Shown here: positions 42,545 to 53,572 of the stretch, in pieces
Position numbering within the stretch: the stretch's first letter is position 1
How the letters are laid out: each line of letters opens with the position of its first letter
Source: Ophioceras dolichostomum
Taxonomy: Eukaryota > Ascomycota > Sordariomycetes > Magnaporthales > Ophioceraceae
Length of the DNA: 64,000 nt
Reading direction: 5' to 3'
Assembly (NCBI GenBank): GCA_003049485.1
Contig: PYST01000181.1
Coordinates: forward strand, 328 to 64,327
Position numbers and translations under genes: made by a program
The notes under the pieces: model-generated
The model's database searches: none
The model's input: only the letters and a program-made list of their open reading frames with translations
What the model was told of the DNA's origin: nothing

Positions 42545-43403
42545 GATGATAGTGACGAAGGGGATCAATGGGACTGACGCTGTAGTAGATTGTGTCTGGA
42601 AGATCTCTTAGAGGCAGAGAAAAAAAAAAAAAAAAGGGGGGGGGGGGGGGGGGGNNNNNNNTATCCGCTAGTAAGGGGCCGACAGGGAGAGGTGCCTCCG
42701 GTAGACTGTAACCAAGCGTAGATAGGACTGAGGTTAGGATGCTCTAGAATACTGCAGAGTCCATCCCTCCCCTGGGCCATGAGAAATCCCAGACTTGTTC
42801 AGGACTCTCGAACGGGGGGGAACCCTTCACTTTATAGACGGCCATCGACACAATACACCTGAGAGGGACCTGGGGACTTCAGTCCGGCAAGGTAAGAATG
42901 AAGTGAGCCTCTCCCCTCCCCCGGATTACGCCGTTTCCCTCGCTCAGATATCGTAGGCTCTCTTCCTCGGATCACAACCAACCAAATCGGCTCGCCCCAA
43001 GTTCGGCATCGAATCGGTCGCACATGCGACCGCCGTTGCATGATGCTGTTCCTCATTGGCTCGCAGGGCCTGGACCCACCGCTAAGGGTTTAAGATCGAG
43101 CCAGTGAGCTCGGAGATTCCAATCTTGCCTGCCGGTGGACAAGACCGGCCAGGCTGCTGAGGCTCTTGAGGATTCTGATGTGGTTGCGCAGAACTCGGGT
43201 GGTGAGCGGGACTCGAAGTGAATGACGGTTCCAATTTACGCACGGAGTCAATCATCATTCCAAGTTCGGATCCCCAGAATAGTGCCTGCAGCGTCTCACT
43301 GTCTGTCCTTCAGCGCCTCCATTTCACTCGACATCTTCACGGAATCAAATTTATCGTCCGTCGCCTTCTGATCAAAGCAACATCCATTCCATCTCTCATC
43401 ATC
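42545..43403. other. Divergent intergenic region with assembly gap
   Basis: 0.86 kb between divergent genes. An A run (to 42635), a G run (42636-42654) and seven N (42655-42661) mark an unresolved junction, so the distance between the two genes and any motif here are uncertain. Confidence 0.8.
42655..42661. other. Assembly gap (7 N)
   Basis: Seven undetermined bases follow an A-then-G homopolymer tract. The homopolymers themselves may be sequencing artefacts. Confidence 0.99.
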
Positions 43404-45779
43404 ATGTCTACCCTGCATCCGCCTACGAGCTATACTAGCTTCCTTGAGGAGGTGCAAAATCACTGCGATCGGCAGCTTGAAATCAACAGCTACACGTTGT
43501 TGGCCGACGGGATGATGAGACAGGATACCCCTGCACCGTTTTGTGACTACAGTTGCCCCGTCACCCAGCCGCACGACACGGGCCTCATTCCTCACCTTCA
43601 GTTCAACCTGTCCGGGCCCCATCATGGAGGCACCGGCAACCTGAATTCGTCTCACTCATCACAGAAGAGGAACCACGGCGACCTCATACAGGCTCCCCTG
43701 CAGAGAGGGGTTGGCCGAGAGTGGGCAGGCTATGAACAGGAGATGAGGCCTAGAAGCTCCCAGGGCGATGCCAAAGAGGCACACGGAGAGCCCTCCTCGG
43801 GCAAAAAGTCCAGGATATCTAATGGGCCGCCAAAGAAGCACTCTGATGAAGAGTGGGAGGTTATGAAACCCGTCATCTACAGACTCTACATCAAGGAGGC
43901 ACGCAAGTTGAAGTCGGTTGTTGAGCTGATGGCGGATCCGCATGGATTTGTTGCTGGGTAAGTCCGCGAGCATATGATTATAACAGATGCGCTTCTCCTA
44001 AGGCGCCTACCTACCTAGGTACTGGGGAGTTTGAAAGAGTTTGAAATATGGGAGCTAAATCCAGCTAACCAGCCCTGGATGTGTGCGCGTAGACTCGCGA
44101 CCGTTGAGACACGAATTAAGAAGTGGGGGTTCTACAAAAACAACAGCAAAGCACTCCCAGACCGCGCCGACACCGGGGAAGTGCCACGCACAAGAACCAG
44201 GGAGAGACGTCCAATGTCGAAGAAAGTCCAGATCCCTGTGCATGATGCCATCAGACACCACAGTTCAATGGACTACCAGAAGGAGCGCATGCTAGCGGCC
44301 GTCGGCCGGCTTGTTGACGGTTTCTTCTGCTCGAGTATTACCGGTCAGTGGACGCACGATACGGCCACACTGCTGCCGCTCAATGGCGTGCCAGCCGAGG
44401 CAACCACATGGAGAGCCAACGAAAGCTTGTGGGAACGATGCGACAGCATCTCAAGCCTGGCCGCAGATGGTCTCTGGAGCCGCGTCGACTACGCCCTGGA
44501 CCCGTTCTTCCACGAGCTTCAGCCGATCGCCGCCAGCCCCGGCCCTCACTTTCTCATTTTCTTCTGGCGGATCTGCTTGACCATGATGGACATCAGTCTT
44601 CCGGGTATGAGCGTCTTCGAGATGTACGATCGGCTGCTGACCAAGGGCAGCACGAGGATCCGGAGCCCGATGCCGTCGCAGCGAGCCAGGAGGCGAAAGC
44701 GAGCGGAGAGGCAGGCCGGGGACTCCACAGTCAAACAGCCACGGGAAAAGGCGGCGGGGGCTACACCACCACGGGCAAGCTGCAAGAGCCTCCTGAAAAA
44801 CCACGCATTTATCGGGGTGCTCCTCCATCGCCTTAAGGGGCAGATATCCGGCCGACCTGGCAGGCATCCAATGCTGTCGCTTCTGGAGTCTTTGTGCTGC
44901 ATTTTTACTTTGCTGCCCGAGAGTCCACACCTATGGGGAGTGTTGAAGCACATAGTCGAAGTTGGCTACGGACTCACCATCTCTAAGCTCCAGACCGTCG
45001 TTTCCGGCGGGGCTGAGCACCCTGTGGTCAGACACATGCGGCTGCATTTCTATAAGAGCCTGAAGCCACGGGAAGAGCTGGACGGTATGCTGGCAAGGGA
45101 GGGCTATGGATCCGGGACCTACTACCCACGGGTGGTCCACAGCGAAGATCAGCTCTTCACGTTGTACGAGACGACCTGGGCCTTGGCCAAGGGGAAGAAC
45201 GACAGCGACAATGTGGTCCGGAGTGCGACCGAGCTCCGGCGATATGCCGAGGAGACGTGCCAGCAGCAGGGGAACCAACTACGATGGGGCACACATACGC
45301 GCGCCCTGGTTTTCTCAGCCGCGGTGATCGCGAAAGACCGACTGGAGAGGCTGAACCGAAGACAAGGCCCTCGAAACAGGGGCAAGAAGGCCAGGGAGAA
45401 GAAGGCGCGGGAGGAAGGCGGTGGTGTTCAGAGCGCCCCCATGCCGGTGAGCTTCCCCCGCCACGCCGAGCTCGGCTTCGAGGACGTCTCCCGCACGATA
45501 CAGCTTCTGCAGAAAGGGGATGAGCTGTGCAAGATCCAGGCGGCCCACCTCTGCAGACGCCTCGGGGCCTGGCTCAGAGACGCGCGCGACAACCGAGGCT
45601 TCCAGGAACAGAGAGCCACCCTGTCGGGACTCCTGAAGCAGATCCCGAGGACGAGGCTCGAAGCTTGGGGCGAGTCCTATCAGCAGTGCAAGCCGAACGC
45701 CTTTTTGCGTCGGAAGCGCGAGGCGGAACGCCACGCCCTTGCCGTGCGGCTAGGCCGGGAGTTGAATCCGAAGTCATGA
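43404..45779 (+). CDS. Clr5-domain protein
   Basis: 746 aa from two exons (43404-43957; 44093-45779) with a 135-nt intron (GGGTAAGT donor context, CTAAC branch site, GTAG acceptor). The splice lies inside the Clr5 domain (~147-202): EEWEVMKPVIYRLYIKEARK in exon 1, HGFVAG at the junction, and TRIKKWGFYKNN in exon 2. The spacing of the joined sequence matches the Clr5 consensus, which supports the splice. Clr5 is a helical, probably DNA-binding domain common in filamentous fungi and named from fission-yeast Clr5, a silencing factor. The rest is a long helical region (~280-560) of the kind found in such proteins, with a Lys/Arg stretch (RNRGKKAREKKAREE) that may be a nuclear signal. Role not known here. 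Confidence 0.86.
44012..44021. repeat. TACCTAGGTA palindrome, site 1
   Basis: Perfect 10-bp palindrome inside the Clr5 gene intron. The same decamer occurs at 46368, 54727 and 58139. Confidence 0.9.
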
Positions 45780-46102
45780 GAAGATTCGCTGTCCGAGAAG
45801 ACACGGGGAGAAAGCTTTGAAGGAGAAAGTAAACCTTGTGAGAGTGTACTTACCAGTACTATTACTAGTACTTTCCATATCAAACACTAGGATACTCGGT
45901 CGCTCAATCACGATGTAAAGCTCGAGCGCGTGATAACGGAGAACGAGCTGGCAAGGGAGAGAAAGAGAGAAACCCCAAAAGTGAGAAGGAAAAATATAAC
46001 ACTGAGCAGAGGACGGGAGGGCGAAGGGAAGTAGGGCAAAAATTTCAGGTATTAGAGCAGCTTTACGGTTCACAGTTTACAGTTCTCGTAATCTTCATGT
46101 TC
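45780..46102. other. Intergenic region
   Basis: 0.32 kb between the Clr5 gene stop and the tRNA-Arg gene. It includes an inverted AGTACTATTACTAGTACT sequence near 45856-45873. On the minus strand it holds the tRNA 3' flank, with a T5 run (46038-46042). Confidence 0.5.
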
Positions 46103-46174
46103 CGATCCAGGCAGGGATCGAACCTGCAATCTCTTGATTCGTAGTCAAGCGCCTTGCCATTTGGCCACTGGACC
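46103..46174 (-). tRNA. tRNA-Arg (ACG)
   Basis: 72 nt, no intron. The acceptor stem GGTCCAG pairs with CTGGATC (one G-U). The D arm is GCC/GGC. The anticodon stem CTTGA/TCAAG encloses the loop CTACGAA with anticodon ACG. The T arm is GCAGG-TTCGATC-CCTGC. The discriminator is G. ACG is read as ICG after editing and decodes CGU, CGC and CGA. Confidence 0.95.
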
Positions 46175-46594
46175 CTGGAATTGCGACGTCGTTGACGGAG
46201 CCTACACAGGACTCCAGTTCATAAAGTGGATTCTTTCGAGTGGACATTCAAGTCGGGTTGATGAATGGGGTGGGCCTATAGACCCAGGCCGTCACTCGTT
46301 TTCGTCGAAAGAGGCTGTCTCCCAATTTTGCTCAGCGAGGAAGCATCATGAAAACTTCGCAATTAGGTACCTAGGTAGTTGGTGGTGCTCTTGTATATTT
46401 ACACGCGGACCCATTTTTCTTTCTCATATTCCCGCCTAATTGGGTCCTTTTCTCTCAGATGATTTCTGCCCGCCTCATCATCACGGAATCATCAATTATA
46501 AACTAACCACCAACACGCAAGCAGCCAGAGCCACGTCCTACATAAGAGTCGACATCCCGTCTTTGGACAGCGAAACACCGCCGCCCGTGCTCGG
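46175..46594. other. Intergenic region, tRNA-Arg 5' side and GH79 3' side
   Basis: 0.42 kb. It contains the second TACCTAGGTA palindrome (46368-46377) and no coding frame of note. Confidence 0.55.
46368..46377. repeat. TACCTAGGTA palindrome, site 2
   Basis: Perfect palindromic decamer in the spacer beside the tRNA-Arg gene, preceded by an overlapping partial copy (TAGGTACCTA). Confidence 0.9.
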
Positions 46595-48331
46595 TCAAGT
46601 CGTGCCCTTACAAGAAGCGCCACTCGTGTCTCCCAGCTCCAACAGCACGCCTTCCGCCATGGTGAGCGAGAACTCCACCACGCCCCCCTCTCCAACCTCC
46701 AGAGTCTCGCTTCTCATCTCGCCCACCTTGGCACCCGAGGCCGGATCGAACGACACCCCCGAAACCTCAACCCCAGACTTGGCGTTCGTTCCAGGCCCCG
46801 TCAGACGCACGGCGCCGACCCTCCACCCGGCGCACCACGGCGTCGTAACCGTCATGTGACTGACGGGCCTCGCCCCCGTGGCGTGGAACGCAGGGTCGAT
46901 GTTGTCGGCCGCCGAGATGGTGGACGGGTTGCCGAGCCCCTGAGTGCCGTTCCACACGCCCATGTCCAAGAACACGAGCTTCTTCAGCTGGCTCGATGCG
47001 CCGCCGAACACCGCGAACCCGCTGAAGTCGCTCGCGTTCGCTCCCGGCAGCGCGGCGATCTTCCAGGTCTCGGATGACTCGAGCGGCCGCACGATATGCG
47101 AGATGAAGTAATGCGCGTACCAGCCCGGACGGATCCCGGCCTGCAGGGACTCGTTCTTGTATGTGTACGGAAGCGGCACGACGGACGCGTACTCGCTCTG
47201 CGCCCCCAGGTGGAAGTACACGTGCTCCGCGCCTACGGCCGCCAGCGACAGCGTGTAGTCGACGCCCCAGAGCGCCGCGCCGAACGTGTCGCTAATGCCG
47301 CTCCTACCCCCGCAGCTGACCGAGTTGGTCTCGCCCATGACGAGCGGGGCGCGGCCCACGCCGTTGGCGGCCTCGGCCTGGGGGATGTACTGCGACGTGT
47401 TGAGCCAGACGGCCGTGTGGTTCGAGAGCAGGTTGAGACGCATGCGGCGCCATCGCCCCGGGTCGCAGGTCGACATTGGGTACATGTGCACGACGTAGCT
47501 GTCGATGTGCAGGCCGCCGGAGGGCGAGGAGTTCGCCTCGTTGATGAGGCCGGCGCGAGTGGTCAGGTTGAGGATGTCCATGTCGTCGATCTGGTCCTGC
47601 TGGTCCGGCACCCAGGGAGGGTCGGCGAAGGAGCCGGCCGCGAAGGCGGGCGCAACGCTCTCGGTCCGCGCGGCGGCCCGGTACCAGTCGGACTTGCGGA
47701 TCGTGTCGGTCAGGAGCCGGAACTGCTGCGTGTAGGGCACCACGCCCCACGAGGAGTTGCGCCAGCCCTTGTTGATGAAGTGGTCCACCTCGTTTCCCAG
47801 CTCGAGGCGCACGAGCCTGCTGCCCAGCGCCTTGTGCGCCGCCTCGGCCTGGCCGACTGCCGTGGCCCAGTTGCCGGTCTCGTCGCGCAAGTTCAGCGCG
47901 TACGTGAGGTTGGTGCCGTGCGGGAAGTAGCCGCCCCAGGCCGCGAACCACGACGGCGTGATGTTGAGCTGCCTGGCGCTGCTGGGGCTGGGGACGGCGA
48001 TCGCCTTGGAGCCATCCGCGAGCGAGCCGTCCGCGAACAGGAAGGTCTGGTCCGCCGTGTTGCCGCCCACGCGGATCGGGGGCGGGATGCCGCCCACCAC
48101 GTCGGCCGCCGCGCGGAAGAGCGTCGCCGTCAGGTTGTTGCTGATGAAGTCGTTGACCCACACGGGCTCTATCGAGTAGCCGTAGACGTCGCGGTGCAGG
48201 GGACGCGTGGTCGGCATGCTCGCGGGGACTGAGACCGAGCTGCCATGCCTCTGTTGTGCCGCGCTGAGTCCTCCTCCATTGGCGAGGAGGACGCTCACCG
48301 GAGCTAGCAGCGATGCTAGAGATGGCCTCAT
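46595..48331 (-). CDS. Secreted GH79 beta-glucuronidase-like glycosidase
   Basis: 578 aa, single exon, with a signal peptide (LLAPVSVLLANGGGLSA). GH79 enzymes are retaining glycosidases that remove glucuronic or 4-O-methyl-glucuronic acid from plant or fungal proteoglycans; animal heparanase is a distant relative. The (beta/alpha)8 landmarks are present: FISNNLTATLFRAAADVVGG and PPPIRVGGNTADQ, the acid/base Glu181 in LELGNEVD, and the nucleophile Glu334 in APLVMGETNSVSCGG. The C-terminal beta-sandwich domain follows (GFAVFGGASSQLKKLVFLDM, HMTVTTPWCAGWRVGAVRL). Several N-glycosylation sequons fit secretion. The likely role is arabinogalactan or glucuronoxylan side-chain removal. The opposite strand carries a long open frame (378 aa) that is only a shadow of GC-rich codon positions. 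Confidence 0.93.
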   Translation of the reverse strand: MRPSLASLLAPVSVLLANGGGLSAAQQRHGSSVSVPASMPTTRPLHRDVYGYSIEPVWVNDFISNNLTATLFRAAADVVGGIPPPIRVGGNTADQTFLFADGSLADGSKAIAVPSPSSARQLNITPSWFAAWGGYFPHGTNLTYALNLRDETGNWATAVGQAEAAHKALGSRLVRLELGNEVDHFINKGWRNSSWGVVPYTQQFRLLTDTIRKSDWYRAAARTESVAPAFAAGSFADPPWVPDQQDQIDDMDILNLTTRAGLINEANSSPSGGLHIDSYVVHMYPMSTCDPGRWRRMRLNLLSNHTAVWLNTSQYIPQAEAANGVGRAPLVMGETNSVSCGGRSGISDTFGAALWGVDYTLSLAAVGAEHVYFHLGAQSEYASVVPLPYTYKNESLQAGIRPGWYAHYFISHIVRPLESSETWKIAALPGANASDFSGFAVFGGASSQLKKLVFLDMGVWNGTQGLGNPSTISAADNIDPAFHATGARPVSHMTVTTPWCAGWRVGAVRLTGPGTNAKSGVEVSGVSFDPASGAKVGEMRSETLEVGEGGVVEFSLTMAEGVLLELGDTSGASCKGTT

Positions 48332-50312
48332 GTTTGGACTGTGATGAACGGCGACCGTGGGATCCGGAAGGAGGCCTATGGGCCAGGGATAGAATAGAGA
48401 GACTGCGACATCCCCTCTTCTGTCTCCTCAGTTCCCTTCCCTGGCGCAACGGTTTAAATAGGTAGATATCTCTGTTTTGCCCCGAATGGTCTCCAATTTC
48501 GAACCCCTGAGCTCAGTTGAACATTCCCGGCGGCACCAGACCGGCAAAGTTCGTCCTCGGCCCTGGCATCCCCGAATCCCCTCCCCAATCCCTATTCCCC
48601 GCAATCCATCTACCCATTCTCCATTTTCCCCAACACGATGTTTGGTTGTTGTTCCTTTGAAGTCGTACTGCCGTGACGGCACCAAGAAACAATGACACCA
48701 TACTCCACTGGCGCCGTTCCAACACTTTTCTGCTGAGGGCGAAAAGCTTGGAGAACTGCGGGGTTCGGTGACGACAGAAATCCACAGCGACCGAAGGGGA
48801 CCCAGCTATGGGGGAAACGAACGCTTTGACCGAATGCTGTCAGCTAGTAAGAATAATCTATGAAGGGTGTCGTGTGTTGGCGTGCCGCCAAGTTTCGACG
48901 AGTACTATAGTGGCACCCGCTGCTCCAGTGCCGCTCAGCACCTCGGAAGTTCCCATGGAGCGGACAAGGAAGGGAAAGTTTAAAAAGGGGCGAGGAGCTA
49001 ATTTGACTAGTAGGAAAACCCACCCGCCGTAATGGCACTAAGCAAGGGCCCCAAGCTAGACCATTTAAATGTACTATTCTCCTCGTCTTCTCACCGACTC
49101 ATTCGTTAGGTATCGTTAACAGCATTTACATTATACATAGCAGCCTATCTTCTTTTGATGGGGGCTGCAAGTGCCCCAGCTGTGAGTCGTATTACGCCAT
49201 CACCGCCGCACACAAGGCTTTTAGTAAGGAGATATGTAGCTTTTCACTTTTGTATCGAGGATCTATTACTCGTACAATATCTTCCGAATATACAGTCCGG
49301 ATTTGACTTACAATCCTGTTCCTCACTCTCCTCTCGCTAAGCGTTGCCAGTCTCAACTCGGCCAACGCATGCTTCGCAATCATTTTACGAGACCGAGTGA
49401 GATCTATCGCACACCTTGCTCTAGAGGCCGCTTACACTTTACAGGGGTTCTCCGTCCTAGGAAAACAGGCACCAAGAGGGACGGAGGGATTGAAAGCCCG
49501 AGGCTCCTGACTTGGAAGTCACTGATGCAGGATTCTGTTAGAAATGGTTTCCTTGACAACCAGTTCTGGGATCCGGTCGGGTTCGCCTGCCACCGTATAG
49601 CTCTTGTATGGATAGGTACCTACCTATGTACATAGGTATGCAATCGATAGGGTCACTGGCCACGGAACTAGTCCGTATTTCGGGTCCTGGGGGTCATCTT
49701 CTTATCATTTTGATTGCTGTTTTGATCATTCGTACGAATACGCCGGACGATATAAACGGAAGCGTAGTCGTCCTGTATTAGCTAGAGCCTCTCGTAGACC
49801 ATCGCACCGTAACAGAAATCTGGCCAAATTCCTCCACCGAGCCTTGCTGATGAATGATAGCCATACTCGAGTCATCGTAACCTGGAAAAGAACCCCCTCG
49901 CACGCCTCCGATTATTATCATCGAGATGGCTCAACCTATGAGAAGAGATTAACGCCGAGCGAAAATCGAGTCTATTCCAAGTTTGAAGAGGCACCAACAG
50001 CTAGATCCTAATGCAATATCCAATAAAACCCAAAAGTTCGATGCTTGGTTCTGTTCCGTCGTGCCGTTAAGCGCCGCCTGTTCACCTCAACATGCTACCA
50101 ATCCAAGGCACAATAGGACCAGTATCGAGCGGGCCAAATGTGGTCTATTACAAGACTCACACCGCTGGATTGTCGACTGCTCCTTCTTCCGACATTGAAA
50201 CATCATTGGACAGCCAAATTGTTTTGATAGCTTCGAAGAAAAACCAAGTAAGGAAAGATGCAAAGACCGATAGAAGCAAAACAAGAACAACTTCAGCGGG
50301 CTGGGATCTCCT
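48332..50312. other. Intergenic region, no gene seen
   Basis: 2.0 kb between the GH79 promoter and the 3' end of the next minus-strand gene. Frames are short and lack coding character. The motif family GGTACCTACCTA appears at about 49615-49626. Nothing else recognised. Confidence 0.55.
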
Positions 50313-52289
50313 TCAAGTCGAACCGTTCTTGGCCACCCTCTGCCAGGGCAGGAGACTGCTGTAAACGATGTATACATAGGAGTTGTCATTCCGGTTATAC
50401 CTCACCTTGGCGCCCACCAGGTTCTCCTTTGTAAAGGCAAAGGGGGGGTTATTGACAGACCAACCGTAGGCGGAATAGCCCGCGAACCTCCCACCCATAA
50501 GCCGAAAGACGTCGGATTCGTCCCTCAGCGAGCCAGCCATGCTCGACCGCTTGGCGTCGACGTCAACGTCGATCCAGCAGCGCTGCAGGCGCAACACGAT
50601 GACGCGGGACTTGGGCACGCGGATCACATCATGCCACCTCGCGACGCCGGGGCGGTACGCATGCAGTAGCACGGCATTGACCTCTCCGTCGCGCCACGTG
50701 AACAGCTCAGTGTTGTAAGCCGGGCTGCTGTTGAGCGTGTTGTAGATGGCCTCACTGCCTGCCTGGTCCGAGATCATCTGGCCGTCCGACACGTCGGCGT
50801 ACGAGATCTCGCGAGATAGGGCGGCGACGTCGGTCGACTTGGCGTACAACGGCACCAGCTGAGGGAGCCTAACGAGCTTGCAGGCCTGAATGTACTTGTC
50901 CGCGAAGTCGGTCCACCCGATCTGGAAGACGGTGGTGACGACGCCATCTTCGGTCTTGAGGGTGCTGAGCGGGAAGCGACCCTCGCCAATCTTCTCCTTG
51001 TAGCCCACGCGCAGATACAGCACGTCGTTCTTGATCTCAACGTACATGAACAGCACATCGTTGTTGCTCGTGCCAGGGAAGCCCCCCGACGATACGCGCG
51101 TAATGGCCTCGCCGGGGAAGAGCAGCATCTTGAAGTCGGCCGCCGCGTCGTTGAAGGCGTCGATCACGCCGACGCTCGCGAGTAGCACGCCGATGGCCGC
51201 CACCGGCATGGCGAAGGCGCCCAGCGGCATCATGCCCATGACGGCCAGTCCGGCGCCGATGCCGGCGAGCACTTTGCCCTTAGTCATGTTGCCCGAGTCC
51301 TCGAGGGTGCAGAAGATGGCATCCCCAGTGTTGTTGACCACGGTTGACTGTTTTCCGAACCACGGGCTGTCATCATTGCTGGCGTCGTCGTCGTCGGCGG
51401 CGGCCCGGCGAGCCGCCGCTCGCTGCTGCTGGGCGCTGCTCGCGAGAGTGGTGCCAACCTGTTCATTGTCGGCGGCGCAGATGGGGCGCAGGCTGCGCAG
51501 CTGAGCATCTCGAGCCGGAGGCACGCGCTGGACGTCGGGGCTTTTGGCCAATGCGAGCAAAGGAGAGCCGTGCAAGAGCGCCAGGTCCGCCATCGCCGTT
51601 GTGTTGGCGATTGTCGTGTCCTTGTCCTCCTTCCATTCGACAAAATCCCAGTAGTCACTGTTCTTCCAGAGCCGCACCTTGGCGTAGTACTGGTGGAAGT
51701 GGAAGCTGACGGTGAACTTTTCCGTGTCCTCGGACACGAGCGTTATGGTGGTAGCCGCGCAGTACCAGTATTTGTCGTCCTCGCCAGCCACCCAGATCGT
51801 GCGGCCAGTGGCGATGATATCAGGCACAATCATGACAAAGAGATAGCCGTTCCAGTAGCCAAGCGCATAGTAGCGGATCGTGGGGAGGTCACGCGAGGCA
51901 TCGTAGTTTGGCACTACCGTCCTTGCCGAGTAGACTCGCCTGGCGTCGAACTCCGCTACGACATGGCAGTCGGAGTTGGACTTCGGAAACTCGTACATGA
52001 TGAGATGGACATGCTCGAGGTCGCTTCCGGTGACGATGTCGAATGGATAGTACAGGTCGTAGAATATACCAAAGGTACTAGACATCGAGGGTTTCTCCTG
52101 GAAGTCAACACGGTCGATGGTGCCGCAGCTGAGCTTATTCACGGCGCCGTCGCTGCCAGCGTTTGAAGTCCATTTCCAGAAAGCACGGATTCCGGCGCCG
52201 AGCCGGAACCCGCCATCTTCGACAACAAGATAAAAAATAGCATTTGTGGCATAAGGCTTGTAGTTCAGGACCCCTGCATAAATGTACAT
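50313..52289 (-). CDS. Glycine-rich membrane-segment protein 2, unknown
   Basis: 658 aa, single exon. The start is ATG 52289 (MYIYAGVLNYKPY); the frame extends four codons further only to a TTG. No signal peptide. The N-terminal ~235 residues are beta-like and aromatic (IRYYALGYWNGYLFVMIVPD, KYWYCAATTITLVSED, FTVSFHFHQYYAKVRLW), suggesting a beta-sandwich or lectin-like fold. A charged Ala/Asp linker follows, then a hydrophobic Gly-rich stretch from ~340 (VLAGIGAGLAVMGMMPLGAF, then AAIGVLLASVGVIDAF). The C-terminal ~280 residues are again beta-like (VLFMYVEIKNDVLYLRVGY, RVIVLRLQRCWIDVDVD). I do not recognise a family. Like the protein at 41268-42544, it pairs soluble-looking domains with a glycine-rich hydrophobic segment, but I see no direct homology between them. 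Confidence 0.82.
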   Translation of the reverse strand: MYIYAGVLNYKPYATNAIFYLVVEDGGFRLGAGIRAFWKWTSNAGSDGAVNKLSCGTIDRVDFQEKPSMSSTFGIFYDLYYPFDIVTGSDLEHVHLIMYEFPKSNSDCHVVAEFDARRVYSARTVVPNYDASRDLPTIRYYALGYWNGYLFVMIVPDIIATGRTIWVAGEDDKYWYCAATTITLVSEDTEKFTVSFHFHQYYAKVRLWKNSDYWDFVEWKEDKDTTIANTTAMADLALLHGSPLLALAKSPDVQRVPPARDAQLRSLRPICAADNEQVGTTLASSAQQQRAAARRAAADDDDASNDDSPWFGKQSTVVNNTGDAIFCTLEDSGNMTKGKVLAGIGAGLAVMGMMPLGAFAMPVAAIGVLLASVGVIDAFNDAAADFKMLLFPGEAITRVSSGGFPGTSNNDVLFMYVEIKNDVLYLRVGYKEKIGEGRFPLSTLKTEDGVVTTVFQIGWTDFADKYIQACKLVRLPQLVPLYAKSTDVAALSREISYADVSDGQMISDQAGSEAIYNTLNSSPAYNTELFTWRDGEVNAVLLHAYRPGVARWHDVIRVPKSRVIVLRLQRCWIDVDVDAKRSSMAGSLRDESDVFRLMGGRFAGYSAYGWSVNNPPFAFTKENLVGAKVRYNRNDNSYVYIVYSSLLPWQRVAKNGST

Positions 52290-52847
52290 GTTTTTCGACA
52301 ATTCGTTGGGTAGTGCTGGGAAGCGATGAGAGGTAAGCTGTCTCGGAGGGTTAACAACGTGATAGAATGCTGGTTTGTGAAGGCGAGGGTTGCGGGGTGA
52401 AGAAAAAACCGTGGCGACCCCGCCCCAAGCAAGAATATCTGTAATTTCGCCCAGCCGTGGTGCCTAAGAAACCAGGCACAACGGGAGGCCGAGGGAGTCC
52501 TGTGAAACGTACCAACGCCAGCCACTGAAATGCCCCAAAAATCACGTGTTCAACAGTATATGAGAGCAGGAAAGGCTTGTCTATGGTCACCTATTCGGGG
52601 TTCATAATTGCCGAGATCCTCTGCTTCGCTCGAGACTATGCTGCCGGGTGTGTGTCAGCTCAGCTCCGCCAAATCGACAGCCGACCTCTTAAATTCGATA
52701 CTGATCTGCAACGGAACACGCCGTGTCGATGTGCCGCCGTCGCCAAGAAGATGAGATGCGGCTGACGCGGAAAGAAGAAGAGAGCACCGACCAATAGAGC
52801 CGATGAGGTTCAGGGGTTCAGGACGGGGTGTACGCTGGCGGCTGAAA
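52290..52847. other. Intergenic region
   Basis: 0.56 kb holding the promoter of the 658-aa protein gene and the 3' flank of the next minus-strand gene. No coding frame of note. Confidence 0.6.
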
Positions 52848-53572
52848 TCATACCTCCAAGGGACCGAAGAAAGCCTCGATCTTCTCCAGCTGCTCGGCCT
52901 CCATCTCAGCGAAATACGCCGTCTTCTTCGCCCCCGGCTCGCGCACCTTGCTCCTGCTCGCGTGGCTCCACCCGTCGATGTACACGGTCCACCGCGGCGG
53001 CGCGGCGGCCTCCGTCGTCTCGGCGGCGGCGGCGCAGCAGACCTGGAACCCGTCCGGGCTGAAGGGGTACGCGATGGCGTTGTCGTACAGCGTGTTGTAG
53101 ATGGACCTCAGCTCGCACTTGAGCCGCCGGAGGGTGAGAGCGTCCAGTCGCGAGAGCTCGGCCTCGCGGGCGAAGTTGGGTCGGCTCAGCGTGAGCACGC
53201 CGTTCTGGTGGTTGACCCTGAGGAGGCGAGGGAAGTGCGGCGCTAGCGAGGGGATCTCGGACACTTGTTGGAGCCGGCCAGCTTTGGATCGGCCGAACTT
53301 TCGGGAGGGCCGTGTCCATACTTCATCCTGTTTTGGGTGTTGGTTAGTTCGATGACTTGTTTCTCACGCTGAGCGTAAGCAACTCTCCCATGGAGAGACG
53401 GGCCACGCACCCAGACGAATCTGCTTTCACCGTTCTCGTCCACCTCTACTCTCTCCCTCCATACGAGCCTCGCAGTTCGAGGCCACCGACCAGCATGTGG
53501 GTGTCGCGTCGTCGGCGAAGAGACCTTGGCACAAGTTGTTGTCGGGGTTGTTGCGGTTGTTGGAGCACCCAT
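52848..53572 (-). CDS. Uncharacterised 213-aa protein
   Basis: Two exons (53572-53411; 53327-52848) joined across an 83-nt intron (GTGCGT donor, CTAAC branch site, ACAG acceptor). Both sides are in phase 0 and the junction reads SRFVWDEVWTRPSRKFGRSK. The N-terminal ~35 residues are Thr/Pro/Arg-rich, then basic (RTARLVWRERVEVDENGE). The core has IPSLAPHFPRLLRVNHQNGV, LRRLKCELRSIYNTLYDNAI, RWTVYIDGWSHASRSK and a C-terminal acidic helix (AEMEAEQLEKIEAFFGP). No signal peptide or membrane segment. No family recognised. The N-terminal exon is less certain than the second. Confidence 0.6.

Noticed and set aside
47096..48232. 378-codon plus-strand frame opposite GH79
   Set aside because: Its residues are dominated by Arg, Val, Gly and Ala, the shadow expected opposite GC-rich third positions; the minus strand has full GH79 motifs.
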